A stretch of DNA of 25,369 nt from Oscillospiraceae bacterium (GTDB lineage Bacteria > Bacillota > Clostridia > Oscillospirales > Ruminococcaceae): NCBI GenBank assembly GCA_029098085.1, contig JAQXNQ010000081.1, positions 1 to 25,369 on the forward strand, read 5' to 3'. A program made the position numbers and the translations under genes. Below, one piece after another: positions 7,148-13,709 of the stretch. The notes under the pieces are model-generated. The model saw only the letters and a list, made by a program, of their open reading frames with translations, searched no databases and was not told where the DNA came from. The stretch's first letter is position 1. Every line of letters begins with the position of its first letter.

Positions 7148-7555
7148 ATGGATCTGATTCAGATGACCCGCGAGCTGGGCAAAGCCATTCAGGCTTCCCC
7201 CGAGTACAAAAAGATGATGGAAGCGCAGACCGCCTGCGACGCCGACGAATCCCTGCAGGAGGGCATCGGCGAGTTCAATCTGGTGCGGATGCAGCTGACT
7301 GCCGAGTCCCAGAAGGAAGAGAAGGACGCCGACCGTCTGCAGGAGCTCAACGGCAAGCTGCAGGCCGTCTACACCGCCGTCATGGGCAACGAGAACATGA
7401 TGGCCTACAACATCGCCAAGCAGGATCTGGATGCCCTGATGCAGCAGGTGCAGGGCCTGCTGACCCTCTGCCTCAACGGCGAGGATCCCGACACCTGTGA
7501 GGTGCCCGAGGGCGGCTGCAGCGGAAGCTGCTCCACCTGCAGCGGCTGCCACTGA
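7148..7555 (+). CDS. YlbF/YmcA-family protein with Cys-rich C-terminal tail
   Basis: This 135-residue protein begins with the helical Com_YlbF/YmcA domain (about 1-110): the pattern TRELGKAIQASPEYKKM, then a long helix rich in Gln, Glu and Leu and the segment QDLDALMQQVQGLL. In Bacillus, YlbF, YmcA and YaaT form the Y-complex that acts on RNase Y-dependent mRNA processing and on Spo0A activation. Gene order after miaB supports a YmcA/YlbF identity. The last about 20 residues are added to the core and contain Cys in CSGSCSTCSGCH, a possible metal or Fe-S ligand set. AAAGG lies about 12 bases before the ATG. Between miaB and this gene is a 6-bp hairpin (7091-7106) without a T run. Confidence 0.85.
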   Translation: MDLIQMTRELGKAIQASPEYKKMMEAQTACDADESLQEGIGEFNLVRMQLTAESQKEEKDADRLQELNGKLQAVYTAVMGNENMMAYNIAKQDLDALMQQVQGLLTLCLNGEDPDTCEVPEGGCSGSCSTCSGCH

Positions 7556-7561
7556 GAATGA

Positions 7562-7594
7562 GAAGGACGCGCTTCCCGAAAGGGAGCGCGTCCT
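7562..7594 (+). repeat. Direct repeat, left copy (33 bp)
   Basis: The 33 bases 7562-7594 are identical to 7957-7989. They contain the whole terminator hairpin. The two copies lie 395 bp apart and bracket a gene-free block of hairpins. Confidence 0.9.
7564..7594 (+). terminator. Terminator-type hairpin, repeat copy 1
   Basis: A stem of 13 bp with one bulged T (7564-7577 with 7582-7594) and a GAAA tetraloop starts nine bases after the ylbF stop codon. It is not followed by T residues here. The identical sequence occurs again at 7959-7989, where the T run is present. Confidence 0.75.
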
Positions 7595-7957
7595 CAGCGT
7601 GTCGATAAAGGTAACGCTTATCGACAGGTTGCACAAATAAAGTTCCATCGCTTTCGCTCGCGCGAAAGCTGAGAGAAGTCCTTATGGCCTTCTCTCGAGC
7701 TGGTATCACCTATCGACCTTTGCCAAGGATTATGGGTCAAGGGGCTTGCTCCTTGCGGGTCCAGGGCAGAGCCCGGTCGCGCTCCGCAGAGCGCGAAATT
7801 CTGCTCTTCCGCGCCCGGCGCGGACAATAAATCATAAAAAAGCGCGGCCCGCAGGCCGCAAGATACTAACTGGACAAAGCCATGCCCGCTTCCAGCGGGC
7901 ATACACGTTGCCTCTTTTGTGCAACTTTTTCCTGCAAACCACTTTTTCGACAGACTG
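7595..7957. mobile_element. MITE-like structured element with imperfect terminal inverted repeats
   Basis: This 363-bp stretch contains no credible gene. Its ends form an imperfect 16-bp terminal inverted repeat: 7595-7610 against the reverse complement of 7942-7957, matching at 13 of 16 positions (core TGTCGA). A second inner inverted repeat, GTTGCACAAA at 7628-7637, recurs inverted at 7916-7925. Between them are at least seven separate hairpins: 7601-7625, 7650-7669, 7671-7696, 7778-7795, 7809-7823, 7844-7859 and 7882-7902. The whole is flanked by identical 32-33 bp direct repeats. The architecture fits a non-autonomous mobile element or a dispersed structured repeat; a transcribed structured RNA is the alternative. 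The - strand text around 7741-7775 resembles intergenic repeats I associate with Faecalibacterium-like genomes, which is recollection, not a search result. Confidence 0.6.
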
Positions 7958-7989
7958 AAGGACGCGCTTCCCGAAAGGGAGCGCGTCCT
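7957..7989 (+). repeat. Direct repeat, right copy (33 bp)
   Basis: Identical to 7562-7594 over 33 bases. The first base also belongs to the end of the terminal inverted repeat, so the flanking duplication proper is 32 bp. Confidence 0.9.
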
Positions 7990-7992
7990 TTT
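7959..7992 (+). terminator. Terminator hairpin, repeat copy 2, with T run
   Basis: The same hairpin as at 7564-7594 but followed by TTTT (7989-7992), making it the complete terminator for + strand transcription from miaB-ylbF through the structured block. It lies 13 bp from the end of the - strand lipoprotein gene. Confidence 0.7.
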
Positions 7993-8004
7993 GCATTGCG
8001 GAGA

Positions 8005-9159
8005 TTATTCGGCCAGATACAGCGTCCAGATGCCGTTATCCAGCAGCCAGGCGCCGCCGGGGTAGGGCGCGCCGCCGTCATACTGGCAGGGAATGACTTC
8101 GGTGCCGGTGCTGTCCAGCACGCCCCACTTGCCGTTCCGGCAGACGGGCGCAAAGCCGTCCCACAGCTCATAGGCCAGGTAGGGGGAGACCTCTTCATAG
8201 AGGCCCGTCGTCTCGCTCAGCACATATTCCGAGCTCCAGCAGCTGTCGTAGACAAAGTCGGTGACCGGCTGGCCGGATCGATCCAGATAGGCCCATTTGC
8301 CGTCTTTGCAGACGGGAACCAGCGCCGCGTCCTTCAGCCAACCCACCCGATCGAAGGTTTCGCCCGGACAGAGCAGCGTGCCGCTTGCGTTGGAGAAATT
8401 CCAGGTGTTCCGGCTGGCCGGTTCAGGGCCGCACTCTCCATCCTGGAAGCCGGAAAGCAGCACCGGGAAAAAGCCACCGGGGGGATTGTCAAGGGGTTCG
8501 GTGTAGGCAGCGCCTTCCAGTGTCACATAGCAAACCGGAACCTCTCCGTCCGGCTCCAGAATATAGATGACGCCTCCGCCGCCGTGGCCGCCGCAGAGGG
8601 GATAGCCGGTGGCCTCCGTCAGCTGCTCACTGATCTCGTCCATCTCGGCCTGATGAGCCGCTGCCGTATCGGGATCGTATTCATAGCTGGGCCACCAGCA
8701 CCAGTGTCCCATGCCGCAGAGGGTGACCGGTGATTCGGCGGTGGGACTCAGCAGCTCCTGGCCATTTTCATCCACCAGTCCCCACAGGCCGTCCCGCTGT
8801 ACCGTGTAGTACTGAACGCCGGAGGGATCGATGAAAAGCTCGCCGGGCTCGGCCGTCAGGTCGGTGGTGGCGGGGATCAGGGCGTCCGCCAGCAGGGTCC
8901 TGCCGGTGGGCTGCAGGGAGGAAGCGGCGGGTGTGCTGCTTTCTTCGGAGGAGACGGCGCTGCTTTGCTGCTCCGTCTCGCTGCTTTCGCTGGAAGTCTT
9001 CGAGGTCTCCGATGAAGAAGACAGGGAAGAGGATTCCTGGCTGCCAGAGGAGGTCTGAGAGCTGGACTGGGAGGACAGGGTGTCGGAAATACTAGGCTGT
9101 CCGCAGGCAGTCATCAGAAGGGCGGTCATCAGGACGGCCGCTGTCAGTCTTTTTTTCAT
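8005..9159 (-). CDS. WG-repeat lipoprotein
   Basis: A 384-residue exported protein anchored by a lipid. The start is ATG 9159, with AAAGGAG nine bases upstream. The signal peptide KKRLTAAVLMTALLMTAC ends in a lipobox with the lipidated Cys19. A Ser/Glu/Thr-rich spacer (about 21-85) follows, such as would pass through the cell wall. The outer domain has WG-type beta-hairpin repeats: DGLWGLVDENGQE, DGKWAYLDRSGQP and NGKWGVLDSTGTEVIP. WG repeats are common in Firmicutes surface proteins and are thought to bind ligands or proteins, but no specific role can be given. It is a single-gene unit with its own promoter, divergent from the ThyX-like operon. Confidence 0.85.
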   Translation of the reverse strand: MKKRLTAAVLMTALLMTACGQPSISDTLSSQSSSQTSSGSQESSSLSSSSETSKTSSESSETEQQSSAVSSEESSTPAASSLQPTGRTLLADALIPATTDLTAEPGELFIDPSGVQYYTVQRDGLWGLVDENGQELLSPTAESPVTLCGMGHWCWWPSYEYDPDTAAAHQAEMDEISEQLTEATGYPLCGGHGGGGVIYILEPDGEVPVCYVTLEGAAYTEPLDNPPGGFFPVLLSGFQDGECGPEPASRNTWNFSNASGTLLCPGETFDRVGWLKDAALVPVCKDGKWAYLDRSGQPVTDFVYDSCWSSEYVLSETTGLYEEVSPYLAYELWDGFAPVCRNGKWGVLDSTGTEVIPCQYDGGAPYPGGAWLLDNGIWTLYLAE

Positions 9160-9210
9160 GGAAATCGCTCCTTTCCGGAACAAAGATGTAATCAATTGAC
9201 CTTAGGCTTC

Positions 9211-9239
9211 ATTTTAGCACGGCGGAGCACCTCCGTCAA
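9211..9239 (-). promoter_or_regulatory. Promoter of the WG-repeat lipoprotein gene
   Basis: On the - strand TTGACG (9239-9234) and TAAAAT (9216-9211) are 17 bp apart, with an extended -10 TG (TGC before TAAAAT). The inverted repeat CAATTGAC (9193-9200) and GTCAATTG (9235-9242) overlaps the -35 box and the early transcribed region and may be an operator. A small CGGAG/CTCCG palindrome (9223-9235) lies in the spacer. Confidence 0.75.
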
Positions 9240-9365
9240 TTGCAAACCGGTGCCAGTCCGGTAACAAAATGGAGAAAATTTGTGAGAAGTCTGTAAACAA
9301 TGCAAAGCGGCGGAGAAGAAGAGCGGCTTTTATCCGCGAAAAATATTTCTTTTTCCTTCGGTTTG

Positions 9366-9374
9366 TGGTATACT
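9366..9374 (+). promoter_or_regulatory. Extended -10 promoter of the ThyX-like/tmk operon
   Basis: TGGTATACT (9366-9374) is an extended -10 element, about 54 bp before the GTG start at 9428. The -35 region 17 bp upstream (TTTCTT) is weak, as is common for extended -10 promoters. The 268-bp gap between the divergent genes otherwise holds the - strand promoter and a short ACCGG/CCGGT hairpin. Confidence 0.55.
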
Positions 9375-9427
9375 GTTTCTATATGCCGTTTGCCCGTCAG
9401 GGCAGCTGCCGGGAAAGGAAGAGCACA

Positions 9428-10060
9428 GTGATCAGAATCGAACGAACTGCCGTCATGAATATGGAAAACGCCATGCGGGGCGCCCGCAACCCCCTAAACA
9501 GCTGGGACCGGATGGACAGCTATACCGACGCGGAGGGACGCTTCGTCTTCGGAGAGAACGACCTTTCCCTGGCCCGGCGTCTCTGCCGCTCCGGCAGCGA
9601 TCACCGGAAATTCATCCGGCAGATCTTTGTGTCGGTGGACATCACCGCTCCCCTGTACTGGTGGAAGGAATACGACACCTACAAGGTGGCCACGGTGGCC
9701 AACTCCACCAGCACCATGCACAAGATCCACGCCAAATCCTTTGCGCTGGAGGACTTCAGCTGCGACCATATGGACGAGGAAACCCGGCATCAGATGGAAA
9801 GCATCATCGCCTTTCTGGAGACGCTGCGGCAGAAGTATCTGGAGGGGAAGGACAAGCAGTACTGGTACGACATGATCCAGCTGCTGCCTGCCAGCTACAA
9901 CCAGATGCGCACCTGCACCCTGAACTATGAGAACCTGCGGGGCATCTACACCGCCCGCAGCATGCACAAGCTGGACGAATGGCGGGAATTCTGCCGCTGG
10001 ATCGAGACGCTGCCCTACGCAGCCGACCTGATTCTGCCCCTGCCGGAGGAGAACCCGTGA
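9428..10060 (+). CDS. ThyX-like protein (atypical thymidylate synthase fold)
   Basis: This 210-residue protein starts at GTG 9428 with AAAGGAAG eight to fifteen bases upstream; the N-terminus (IRIERTAVMNMENAMRGARN) then matches relatives I recall from Clostridia and their phages, which are usually annotated as ThyX-like or hypothetical. The block FIRQIFVSVDITAPLYWWKE (62-81) sits where flavin-dependent thymidylate synthase has its dUMP/FAD motif, but the classical RHRxxSxNExSxR signature is not there; the corresponding stretch is YKVATVANSTSTMHK (85-99). Later segments WYDMIQLLPASYNQMRT and LDEWREFCRWIETLPYA also have ThyX-like spacing. The start codon of a thymidylate kinase overlaps its stop, which supports a role in dTMP supply. 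Whether it makes dTMP, or does another job on this fold, cannot be decided here. Confidence 0.6.
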   Translation: MIRIERTAVMNMENAMRGARNPLNSWDRMDSYTDAEGRFVFGENDLSLARRLCRSGSDHRKFIRQIFVSVDITAPLYWWKEYDTYKVATVANSTSTMHKIHAKSFALEDFSCDHMDEETRHQMESIIAFLETLRQKYLEGKDKQYWYDMIQLLPASYNQMRTCTLNYENLRGIYTARSMHKLDEWREFCRWIETLPYAADLILPLPEENP

Positions 10061-10737
10061 GCCGGGGCCGGCTGATCGTCCTGGACGGGCTGGACGGCAG
10101 CGGCAAATCCACTCAGAGTCAGCTGGTGGCCGATGCCCTGCGGCAGCAGGGAGAAAGGGTGCGGCTGATTTCCTTTCCCGATTACAGCGAGCCCTCCTCG
10201 GCGCTGGTGAAGATGTATCTTTCCGGGGAGCTTTCCCGGGATCCCGAAGGGGTCAACGCCTATGCCGCCGGGAGCTTTTATGCGGTGGACCGCTACGCCA
10301 GCTATAAGAAATTCTGGGAGCGGGATTATCTGGACGGCGGCCTGATTCTGGCCACCCGCTATACCACCTCCAACGCCATCCACCAGATGGGCAAGCTGCC
10401 CCGGGAGCAGTGGGACGACTACCTTTGCTGGCTGGAGGATTTTGAATACGGCAAGCTGGGCCTGCCCCGGCCCGACCGGGTCATCTTTCTGGACATGGAC
10501 CGGGCGGTGGCCGACCGGCTGATTCTCTCCCGCTACGGCGGCGACGAAAGCAAAAAGGACATTCACGAAAAAAACAGGGCCTATCTGGCTGCCTGTCAGG
10601 AGACCGCCCGCTACAGCGCCGAAAAGTTGGGCTGGAGCGTGGTTCCCTGCGATGACGGACAGGCCCCTCTGCCCATGGAGGAGATCACCAGGCGGATTCT
10701 GGCGCTTCTGGAGGCAGAGCAACCCGAAAGGCGGTAA
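10057..10737 (+). CDS. tmk: Thymidylate kinase
   Basis: The enzyme phosphorylates dTMP to dTDP. The 226-residue protein begins at GTG 10057, overlapping the previous stop as GTGA, with GGAGGAG five bases upstream; this points to translational coupling. The P-loop GLDGSGKST (Lys17) is near the N-terminus. The family stretches FPDYSEPSSALV, the DRY at about residue 75 (AVDRYASYKKFW) and RYTTSNAIHQ with its Arg follow, and FLDMD is the adenine-side strand. It is somewhat longer than the usual about 205-215 residues and belongs to the divergent clostridial group with a KKDIHEKN lid region. Its coupling to a ThyX-like gene fits dTTP synthesis. Confidence 0.9.
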   Translation: MSRGRLIVLDGLDGSGKSTQSQLVADALRQQGERVRLISFPDYSEPSSALVKMYLSGELSRDPEGVNAYAAGSFYAVDRYASYKKFWERDYLDGGLILATRYTTSNAIHQMGKLPREQWDDYLCWLEDFEYGKLGLPRPDRVIFLDMDRAVADRLILSRYGGDESKKDIHEKNRAYLAACQETARYSAEKLGWSVVPCDDGQAPLPMEEITRRILALLEAEQPERR

Positions 10738-10748
10738 ACTGTATTTCT

Positions 10749-11648
10749 ATGCTGCAATTTCATCCCATCTCCCTTGAAGACAAAGACTGGATCACACCGT
10801 ATTATCAGAAAAGAGACTGTCCCGCGGCGCAGTACACCTTCGCGGCCAGCTATATCTGGAGCACCGGATATCAGGTGGACGTCTGCGAGGACGAAGGCTA
10901 TTTCTTCATGCGCTACCGGGGCGGCGACGCCGAGTACAACGGCTACCGCTGCCCGCTGGGCTTTGACGGGCCGGAGGGTCTGAAAAAGGCCATCGACAAG
11001 CTGCGGGATTACTGCCGGGCTTCGGGAGAGCGGCTGGTGCTGCACAATGTGCCGGAGGAGGAGCGGGAGCTGGTGCTCTCTCTATACGAAGGTGTTATCC
11101 TCCACGACAGCCGGGACGAGTACGAATACCTCTACGACCGGGAGGCGCTGGCCGCCCTCCCCGGCAAGCGCTATCACGGCAAAAAAGGCCATGTGCGGCG
11201 GTTTATGGAGACCAATTGGCGGTACGAGCCCCTGACGGCGGAGCGGATCCCCGATGTGCTGCTGATGCACAGCGAATGGTGCCGCCTCAACGACTGCGGC
11301 CGGGATCCGGAGCTGTGCCGGGAGAGTAAGGCTGTCCGGCTTTCGCTGGAGCATTTTGAGGAGCTGGGCCTCCGGGGCGCTCTTTTGTATCAGGACGGCC
11401 GGGTGGTGGCCTATACCATCGGCGAGCCCACCGGCGGCGGCGCCTTCGCGGTGCATTTTGAAAAGGCCTACAGCGATGTCAACGGCGCCTATCCCGCTAT
11501 CAACCAGCTGTTTGTTCAGCGGGAGATGGAGGGCTTTTCCCTGGTCAACCGGGAGGAGGATACCGGCGATGAGGGCCTGCGCACAGCTAAGCTCTCCTAC
11601 CATCCGGTGAAGCTGTTGGAGCTGTGCAACATGGAGATTCCCCTTTGA
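10749..11648 (+). CDS. DUF2156 / phosphatidylglycerol lysyltransferase-type acyltransferase
   Basis: This 299-residue cytoplasmic protein has the DUF2156 fold (two GNAT-like halves), the catalytic domain type found in MprF lysyl-phosphatidylglycerol synthases and in FemX-like aminoacyl transferases. Recognisable stretches are an N-terminal half with AAQYTFAASYIWS and, in the second half, KRYHGKKGHVRRF and a C-terminal motif where FEKAYSDVNGAYPAINQLFV and NREEDTGDEGLRTAK occur, which are typical of DUF2156. There is no membrane flippase domain, so it is a stand-alone soluble version; the acceptor is unknown. The ribosome binding site is weak: AAAGGCGG is about 14 bases away. The next gene overlaps its stop. 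Confidence 0.85.
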   Translation: MLQFHPISLEDKDWITPYYQKRDCPAAQYTFAASYIWSTGYQVDVCEDEGYFFMRYRGGDAEYNGYRCPLGFDGPEGLKKAIDKLRDYCRASGERLVLHNVPEEERELVLSLYEGVILHDSRDEYEYLYDREALAALPGKRYHGKKGHVRRFMETNWRYEPLTAERIPDVLLMHSEWCRLNDCGRDPELCRESKAVRLSLEHFEELGLRGALLYQDGRVVAYTIGEPTGGGAFAVHFEKAYSDVNGAYPAINQLFVQREMEGFSLVNREEDTGDEGLRTAKLSYHPVKLLELCNMEIPL

Positions 11649-12508
11649 GCGGGGCGGGCGGATGCCTGCCGGAGGTGACCTTCGCCCGGCGGGAGGACAT
11701 CCCCGACCTGAAGGCCATCTGGATGGCCTGCTTCGGCGGGCCGGAGCAGTATCTGGATTTTTACTACACCTATCGCTTTGTGCCGAAGGACACGCTGGTG
11801 GTGCGGGACGAAGGCCGTCCGGTGGCCATGCTGACCCTGATGCGGGTTCGGCTGGAGGGCCGGGAGGGCTATTATGTCTACGCGGTGGCCACCCTGCCCT
11901 GGTATCAGGGGAGAGGGCTGCAGCACCGGCTCAGCGACTGTGCGCTGGCCGAGATGAAGCGCCGCGGCGCCTCCTTCTGCTGCCTGGTGCCGGCGGAGCC
12001 GTCCCTGTTTGAGTTTTACCGGGAGCTGGGCTATGAAACCGCCTTTTATCGGTGGGAGAAGACGGTTTTCCGCGGGCAGGAGCCGGCAGAGGAGCTGTTT
12101 CTGAGCCGCTGCAGCTGCAACCGGTTTCTCTCCCTTCGCCGGGAGTACCTCGCCGGCATTCCCCGGGCGGTGATCCATCCGGACCGGGAGCTGCGGTATA
12201 TCTACCGGGAGCTCTGCAGCTTTCAGGGAGCGGCCGCCGTTTTCCCGGAGAATGGCAAACTCTGCTACGCGGCCTACAACGCTTACCCCGATGAGATTTA
12301 CCTGCGGGAGCAGACCGGTTCCGATCCGGAACGAACCGCCCGGGCCCTGATGGAGCTGCACGGCATCTCCTTCGCCCGGATCGCCTCAGCCGGTCCCTTT
12401 CCCGGGGCGGAGCTGACCCCCTACGGCATGGGACGGTGGCTGGAGGACGACACCCCTTTGACAGAAAAAATGTCCGGTACGGGCTATATGGCCCTGATGC
12501 TGGACTGA
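11645..12508 (+). CDS. GNAT-family N-acetyltransferase (Eis-like)
   Basis: An acetyl-CoA-dependent acyltransferase of about 287 residues. The start chosen is TTG 11645, which overlaps the preceding stop as TTGA and has GGAG eight bases upstream; a GTG at 11624 is an alternative that adds seven residues. The acetyl-CoA binding motif is at about residues 82-92 (VATLPWYQGRGLQHRL: Gln88, Gly89, Gly91). The second half (about 150-287) is not a GNAT core and resembles the extra domain of Eis-type enzymes. The substrate is unknown. Tight coupling to the DUF2156 gene suggests that the two acyltransferases work in the same process. Confidence 0.82.
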   Translation: MSGAGGCLPEVTFARREDIPDLKAIWMACFGGPEQYLDFYYTYRFVPKDTLVVRDEGRPVAMLTLMRVRLEGREGYYVYAVATLPWYQGRGLQHRLSDCALAEMKRRGASFCCLVPAEPSLFEFYRELGYETAFYRWEKTVFRGQEPAEELFLSRCSCNRFLSLRREYLAGIPRAVIHPDRELRYIYRELCSFQGAAAVFPENGKLCYAAYNAYPDEIYLREQTGSDPERTARALMELHGISFARIASAGPFPGAELTPYGMGRWLEDDTPLTEKMSGTGYMALMLD

Positions 12509-12543
12509 ACAGAACCCCGACAACCATAGAAAGGATGAGCTTT

Positions 12544-13086
12544 GTGATCTGCGTGTTTCTTGCAAACGGCTTTGAGGAAATCGAAGCCCTGACGCCGGTG
12601 GATTTTCTCCGGCGCTGTGAGTTGGATGTGAAGATGATCGGTGTCGGCGATCCGGTGGTGACCGGCTCCCACGGCATTTCGGTGGTCTGCGACCTGACCG
12701 CGCCCGAGCTCCCGCTGGAGCAGGTGGAGGCGGTGATTCTGCCCGGCGGCATGCCCGGTACCCTGAATCTGGAGAACTCTCTGGTGGTGCGGGCGGCCAT
12801 TGAGCACTGCGTCTCCGAAGGAAAGCTGGTGGCGGCCATCTGCGCCGCGCCCTCCATTCTGGGCCACATGGGTCTGCTGGAGGGGAAAAAGGCCACCTGC
12901 TTCCCCGGCTTTGAGGAGCAGCTGACCGGTGCGGAGTATGTGAATGCACCGGTGGTGCGGGACGGCAATATCCTGACCTCCAAGGGGGCGGGCACCGCCT
13001 CTCAGTTTGCCTTTGCGCTGGCGGAGATTTTCTGCTCGCCGGAGCGGGCCCGGGTACTTCGGGAGGGCATTCAATGGCAGGAGTAG
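12544..13086 (+). CDS. DJ-1/PfpI family protein (class I glutamine amidotransferase-like)
   Basis: This 180-residue protein starts at GTG 12544. An ATG nine bases upstream (12535) touches the AAAGG directly and therefore has no room for ribosome binding, while GTG lies 8-9 bases from it, and the resulting N-terminus (ICVFLANGFEEIEAL) matches the family. The nucleophile elbow is AICAAPSILG with Cys100, and GFEE near residue 10 provides the acidic partner. DJ-1/ThiJ/YajL proteins act in protein or metabolite deglycation, chaperoning or oxidative stress; the exact activity is unclear. Its 3' end overlaps the next gene by 13 bp. Confidence 0.88.
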   Translation: MICVFLANGFEEIEALTPVDFLRRCELDVKMIGVGDPVVTGSHGISVVCDLTAPELPLEQVEAVILPGGMPGTLNLENSLVVRAAIEHCVSEGKLVAAICAAPSILGHMGLLEGKKATCFPGFEEQLTGAEYVNAPVVRDGNILTSKGAGTASQFAFALAEIFCSPERARVLREGIQWQE

Positions 13087-13676
13087 ACATCCGGGTGGTC
13101 AAGCGGGAGCTGCGGGACGGTTTCAAGAAAGCCCGCCGCGCCCTTGCCGCCGACGACCAGGCTCGCCGGGACAGCCAGATCCTGCAGAGGCTTCTGCAGC
13201 TTCCCGAATACCGGGAGGCGGAGCTGGTGCTGACCTATGTCTCTACTGCCATTGAGGTGGATACCCGGGCGCTGATTGAGCAGGCGCTGCGGGATGGAAA
13301 GCGGGTGGCGGTTCCCCGCTGCACACCGGGAAAGATCGACATGAAATTCTATCTGATCCGGGGACTGGACGAGCTGGAGCCGGGCGCCTTCGGCGTTCTG
13401 GAGCCCAATCCCGGGCGGAGCCGGGAGCTGCGGCGGTACGACCATTCGGTCTGCATCCTGCCGGGCCTCGGGTTTGACCTGCAGGGCTACCGTCTGGGCT
13501 ACGGAAAGGGGTATTATGACCGCTTCCTTTCCCGCTACTCCGGTAAGAATGTGGGGGTCTGCTATAATATTTGCCTGAAAACGTTGCTGCCCCACGGAAG
13601 ATATGATAAAATGGTGGATGTACTGGTGACAGAGAAATTCGTGAAACGGTTTCCGGCAGCGGAAGAGCACCGCTGA
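13074..13676 (+). CDS. 5-formyltetrahydrofolate cyclo-ligase
   Basis: The enzyme converts 5-formyl-THF with ATP to 5,10-methenyl-THF, returning stored folate to the one-carbon pool. The 200-residue protein starts at ATG 13074 with GGGAGGG six bases upstream, overlapping the DJ-1 gene by 13 bp. It has the family pattern: an N-terminal basic helix (KRELRDGFKKARRAL), the ILPGLGFDLQGYRLGYGKGY stretch (about 128-147) with the G-Y-G-K-G-Y-Y-D loop, and RYDKMVDVLVTE near the C-terminus. Together with the ThyX-like gene and tmk earlier in the operon it gives a thymidylate/folate theme. Confidence 0.93.
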   Translation: MAGVDIRVVKRELRDGFKKARRALAADDQARRDSQILQRLLQLPEYREAELVLTYVSTAIEVDTRALIEQALRDGKRVAVPRCTPGKIDMKFYLIRGLDELEPGAFGVLEPNPGRSRELRRYDHSVCILPGLGFDLQGYRLGYGKGYYDRFLSRYSGKNVGVCYNICLKTLLPHGRYDKMVDVLVTEKFVKRFPAAEEHR

Positions 13677-13709
13677 CCGGGCGATCCGCCTTTTTAAGGA
13701 AGTGAATGT

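Noticed and set aside
7618..7902. A 94-codon frame on the - strand in the structured block
   Set aside because: It runs through consecutive hairpins and repeat-like sequence and has no ribosome binding site. It is more likely non-coding repeat DNA.
7595..7957. tRNA or known small RNA gene
   Set aside because: No cloverleaf, T-loop or known RNA consensus could be identified among the hairpins.
7562..7989. CRISPR array
   Set aside because: There are only two repeat copies, 395 bp apart, with hairpins rather than unique spacers between them. No cas gene is present.
9243..9280. Short sequence resembling part of a cobalamin riboswitch (ACCGGTGCCAGTCCGGT)
   Set aside because: Only a 5-bp hairpin is present. 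The conserved B12-box and the long multi-helix core are absent.
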